8,594 nucleotides of DNA from Lutispora sp. (GTDB taxonomy: Bacteria > Bacillota > Clostridia > Lutisporales > Lutisporaceae). Both the position numbers and the translations under genes were made by a program. The stretch is taken from NCBI GenBank assembly GCA_030834765.1, contig JAUQXG010000317.1, positions 1 to 8,594 of the forward strand, given 5' to 3'. Position 1 is the first letter of the stretch; each line of letters opens with the position of its first letter. Positions 6,235 through 8,594 of this stretch are shown in pieces. A model generated the notes under the pieces. That model made no database searches and was not told the origin of the DNA. It was given only the letters and a program-made list of their open reading frames with translations.

Positions 6235-6509
6235 ATGCCATGGTGTCCAAAATGCAGGGATAAATCGAAAAGGATTCACAAAGTGTAAACGCTGTGATGT
6301 TGAATTAGTTGAAGATGAAATGATTGTTTTAAGTATCAATAATATTTATGCTGGTTTTTTTATGCATAGGTTTTATTATGGTAGCCTTTACCGAGAAAAA
6401 ACAAGGTCTACATGATATAATCGCTAAAACATTAGTTATACAATCAAAATATGAGGGCGAGTTCTTTAATGATAGTGATACAAAGATAGAGAAACATGAG
6501 TGTCTGTAG
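6235..6509 (+). pseudogene. Collapsed zinc-ribbon gene joined to an RDD-type C-terminal tail
   Basis: A strong ribosome binding site, GGAGGTG (6222-6228), precedes ATG at 6235. The start reads MPWCPKCRDKSK and stops after 17 codons. Shifting frame near 6261-6270 gives GFTKCKRCDVELVEDEM, so the two cysteine pairs CPKC and CKRC of a zinc ribbon are in different frames; a 2-base deletion (RDKYRKGFTKCKRC before loss) fits. From about 6333 a third frame encodes LVFLCIGFIMVAFTEKKQG then LHDIIAKTLVI, the typical end of an RDD domain, closing at TAG 6507-6509. A run of seven T at 6355-6361 is the likely second shift point. The rest of an RDD domain is absent, so an internal deletion probably joined two gene parts. 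It cannot make a normal product. Confidence 0.7.
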
Positions 6510-6589
6510 ATGCAATTAATATCACTCGTAAATATGCATTTACTTCAAGTTATAAACTATAATTTTAAGACTATATAGGAGGTAATAAA

Positions 6590-6643
6590 ATGGAATGTAA
6601 TATAAAGAAAGGCCAAACTAAGGTGTTTATATGGAGGCATTAG
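6590..6643 (+). CDS. 17-codon ORF with a strong Shine-Dalgarno, overlapping the next gene
   Basis: AGGAGGT (6577-6583), among the best ribosome binding sites in the window, is 6 bases before the ATG at 6590. The ORF encodes MECNIKKGQTKVFIWRH and ends in TAG at 6641-6643, overlapping the ATG at 6631 by 13 bases in another frame. It may be a leader peptide whose translation feeds ribosomes to the 6631 gene. It may equally be the true N-terminus of that gene, split off by a one-base deletion near 6620-6630. Frameshifts are common here, so the second reading is serious. Confidence 0.4.
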   Translation: MECNIKKGQTKVFIWRH

Positions 6644-7032
6644 TAAGAGAGCTAGGCTTCACTTTGGGTATTATCTTTTCATCAGTTATTATCTCTCTAC
6701 TTTTTTCTTTATTCTGTTCATTTTTTATGTACAAGCTAAAACATCTAAATTTTAAAAATATATTTTCATTAATTTGGCCCTTAACATTAGGTTATCATTT
6801 AGGATACTCATACGTAAAATATATAATAAACATGGAAAATATCGAGTTTTTTCCTATTTCAAACCCGATTTTAGCATTTTTAATCGGTGCATCAATTTTC
6901 ACAAGCTTTGCATATTATCCATTTTTTATAAAAAAGAAGAAATTGACTATGAAGATTAGCTATGTAATCGTTCAATTCTTGCTTTTATTTGCCATAAAAA
7001 TACTGATCGATTATAAATATCTATTTCTATAG
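6631..7032 (+). CDS. Four-helix membrane protein, unknown function
   Basis: The 133-residue product starts MEALVRELGFTLGI. AAGGTG at 6620-6625 is a modest ribosome binding site 5 bases before the ATG; a stronger one upstream serves the overlapping 17-codon ORF. Hydrophobic segments at about residues 9-33, 43-61, 75-99 and 107-126 predict four helices. The basic loop KKKKLTMK at about 101-108 would lie on the cytoplasmic side. No motif or family is recognised. The frame is intact from the ATG to the TAG at 7030-7032. If a base was lost upstream, the original protein would have about a dozen more N-terminal residues. Confidence 0.65.
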   Translation: MEALVRELGFTLGIIFSSVIISLLFSLFCSFFMYKLKHLNFKNIFSLIWPLTLGYHLGYSYVKYIINMENIEFFPISNPILAFLIGASIFTSFAYYPFFIKKKKLTMKISYVIVQFLLLFAIKILIDYKYLFL

Positions 7033-7126
7033 TAGTATTGAATAAGTAAAGCTTTCAGTATAACGGAAATTTCATCACCTGCTTCTCTCTTGTAAATATA
7101 AATCATAATAAATTGGAGTGTATTAC

Positions 7127-7455
7127 ATGTATAGAAATGCTGGATCTGCAAAATTGTTAATTATAATTTATTCAGCCATTATTGCAGTATTATTTTTAAT
7201 TTCATTATATAAAGGGATTCAATATTCGTAATAACATACAGCTTGTTAATAGCATTTTTCTGTTTATGGGTTTTATTTAATACTAAGTATTTTTTATCTT
7301 TTTTAAAAGGAGGTATCAAAATAGGAAGAATAGAAATAATTTTGATTAGATTTATATCTATCCTGTTGATTGGGACAAGTTTGTTTTCAATATATGTTAA
7401 CATCATTTATATATTAAGGTTGCCAGAAAGTATCATAGCTTCAGTCATAAAATAG
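7127..7455 (+). pseudogene. Three-helix membrane protein frameshifted at a G run
   Basis: TTGGAGTG (7113-7120) lies 6 bases before the ATG at 7127. The first frame reads MYRNAGSAKLLIIIYSAIIA, continues VLFLISLYKG, and stops at TAA 7229-7231 after IQYS. Adding one G to the GGG at 7214-7216 rejoins it to the next frame: KGDSIFVITYSLLIAFFC and on to the TAG at 7453-7455. The restored product is about 109 residues with helices at about 9-28, 31-52 and 74-96. The TTG at 7243 lies inside a helix and has no ribosome binding site, so the downstream piece is not a separate gene. The lesion may be a true mutation or a homopolymer sequencing error. The family is unrecognised. Confidence 0.7.
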
Positions 7456-7506
7456 ATAGCCTCTTAGAGCTGAATATTAGTCCTAACAATCGCTCCAAGA
7501 GGCTAT
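7456..7506. terminator. Bidirectional hairpin between convergent genes
   Basis: ATAGCCTCTT (7456-7465) and AAGAGGCTAT (7497-7506) form a perfect 10-bp stem, and GAGC (7467-7470) can pair with GCTC (7492-7495) to extend it. It begins directly after the stop of the plus-strand 7127 gene and lies 20 bases beyond the stop of the minus-strand TPR gene. The downstream T tract is weak on the plus strand (TTATC) and a little better on the minus strand (CTATTTTATG). Position and symmetry favour a shared terminator. Confidence 0.7.
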
Positions 7507-7525
7507 TATCATCTCTTACTTTTTA

Positions 7526-8594
7526 TTACTCTCCGATCATGTTCTCAAATTCCATAGTATCCCTTATGATATCAAAAACATGTGCTCCTTTAGCATACTC
7601 TTTATACGTGTCATCATATTGCACTGCCATTTTTAAATGCTTTAATGCCTCATCATTATTATCCAGCATTATATATACTATTGACATACCAAAGTATGCA
7701 TCTGCATATGTATTATCAATTTTTATAGCTTTATTTAAATAATCTAAAGCTTCTTCATATCTATTAAGATGGAATAAAGCATAGCCTTTTATATTGTATA
7801 AATGGATGTACCTTGGGTCAAGTTCTATAACGAAATCAAGGTGTTTAATAACTTCTTCGTATCTTTCTAGACACATTAGACTATCACTTATATTAAATAA
7901 AGAAACAACATTTTTACTATCAATGGCTAATACCTTATTAAATTGCACTATAGCATTTTCATATTCGCCTTCATTATAGAAAATTACTCCCTTTTCGTTA
8001 TAAGTAGCTACATAATTAGGGTCAATTTCTATTGCCTTATCAAATAATTTATTAGCTTCATTAATTTTATTCAAACGCGCATATGCTTTACCCTTGGTAC
8101 AGTAAGTAAATGCAAAATTAGGGCCAGCTTGAATTGCTCTATCATATGTTTTAATAGCCTCTTCATATTTATCTAAATAAAATAAACTATCACCTTTATT
8201 ACATAAATAAATAGCATTCTTACTATCAATAGCTAGTGCCTTATCATATTGCACTATAGCGCTTTCATAGTCACCTTGGTGATCGTAAACTATTCCCTTT
8301 TCATTATAAGCATCTGCATAATTGGGATTAAGTTCTATTGCCTTATCAAATAATTTATTAGCTTCATTAATTCTACTAAGATGCGTATATGCTTTACCTT
8401 TGTTACAATAAGCTTCAGCATTATTAGGGTCAATTTGAATTGCTCTATCAAAGCACTTTAATGATTCTTCAAATTTTCCTAATTTTATATATACTAACCC
8501 TTTTCCGTAATAAGAAAAATAGTCAGATTGATCTAAAGCTAAACACTTATCATAATATTTAATTGAGTCTTCATACTTTGAAAGTTCGTAATAA
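7526..8594 (-). CDS. Long TPR-repeat protein, N-terminus beyond the window
   Basis: The frame ends at TAA (complement of 7526-7528) and stays open to the right edge: 355 residues are visible and the start lies outside. A GTG at 8252-8254 falls in mid-repeat (AIVQYDKALAID) and is not the start. After a partial repeat there are nine complete 34-residue tetratricopeptide repeats, e.g. NKGKAYTHLSRINEANKLFD, then a cap ending HVFDIIRDTMEFENMIGE. No signal peptide or membrane segment is visible in the part seen. Repeats recur with a period of three: units beginning CNKGKAY and CTKGKAY, and those beginning YNEKGIV and YNEKGVI, are 102 residues apart, reflecting a 306-bp duplication. The role would be protein binding; the partner is unknown. 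It converges on the membrane-protein cluster. The cap resembles that of the TPR protein at 1417, so the two may be distant paralogs. Confidence 0.9.
   Translation of the reverse strand, partial: YYELSKYEDSIKYYDKCLALDQSDYFSYYGKGLVYIKLGKFEESLKCFDRAIQIDPNNAEAYCNKGKAYTHLSRINEANKLFDKAIELNPNYADAYNEKGIVYDHQGDYESAIVQYDKALAIDSKNAIYLCNKGDSLFYLDKYEEAIKTYDRAIQAGPNFAFTYCTKGKAYARLNKINEANKLFDKAIEIDPNYVATYNEKGVIFYNEGEYENAIVQFNKVLAIDSKNVVSLFNISDSLMCLERYEEVIKHLDFVIELDPRYIHLYNIKGYALFHLNRYEEALDYLNKAIKIDNTYADAYFGMSIVYIMLDNNDEALKHLKMAVQYDDTYKEYAKGAHVFDIIRDTMEFENMIGE
7861..8472 (-). repeat. Tandem duplication of a three-TPR, 306-bp unit
   Basis: Copies at about 7861-8166 and 8167-8472 line up at a constant shift of 306 bases, equal to three 34-codon repeats. 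Anchors are CTATCAC at 7881 and 8187, TACTATCAAT at 7915 and 8221, and GCCTTATCAAATAATTTATT at 8034 and 8340. The nucleotide match is much closer than between neighbouring TPR units, so the gene grew by a fairly recent three-unit duplication. Outer borders are approximate. Confidence 0.8.

Noticed and set aside
7526..8254. Complete 242-residue TPR protein starting at GTG 8254
   Set aside because: The frame continues upstream with further TPR units to the window edge, so this GTG is internal.

Overview
The window is AT-rich and uses GGAGG-type ribosome binding sites, Lys/Ile/Asn-rich proteins and TTA/ATA codons. This fits a low-GC Bacillota genome, most likely a Clostridia-like anaerobe; I cannot name the species. 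It looks like an accessory or decaying region: no housekeeping gene, several small orphan membrane proteins, two TPR proteins, and many broken reading frames.

Layout. Positions 1-164 hold the 3' end of an unrecognised gene. Positions 165-750 have no gene but contain a 67-bp promoter-like element, with a second copy at 3510-3576, and two hairpins. A small three-helix membrane protein (751-1080) ends inside a 40-bp near-perfect palindrome. A GC-rich block (about 1118-1310) follows that folds on paper into an H-type pseudoknot, a closing helix and a GCGAAGC mini-hairpin; I read it as a structured noncoding RNA. Next come an intact exported TPR protein (1417-2400), a leucine-rich-repeat-like gene cut by an in-frame TAA (2455-3288), a terminator, the second promoter-like element, a membrane protein frameshifted at a run of eight T (3664-4255), and a short possibly coupled membrane ORF (4257-4484).

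The right half starts with a DUF6557-like/RDD membrane protein interrupted by an in-frame TAG (4634-5776) and a small membrane protein (5816-6142). A collapsed remnant that begins as a zinc ribbon and ends as an RDD tail follows (6235-6509), then a 17-codon ORF with a strong Shine-Dalgarno overlapping a four-helix membrane protein (6590-7032), and another small membrane gene frameshifted at a G run (7127-7455). A bidirectional terminator (7456-7506) separates these from a convergent minus-strand TPR gene. That gene is open to the window edge, so it is much longer than its most downstream GTG would suggest, and it carries an internal 306-bp duplication of three TPR units.

Function. Most genes have their own ribosome binding site and gaps of about 60-150 bp. 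The mixture of small membrane, LRR-like, TPR and RDD proteins, with many single-lesion pseudogenes, resembles an accessory array of loosely selected genes. No enzymatic pathway is visible. The best candidate for something undescribed is the structured RNA together with the palindrome just upstream; next is the repeated promoter-like element, which carries an exact Spo0A-box heptamer.
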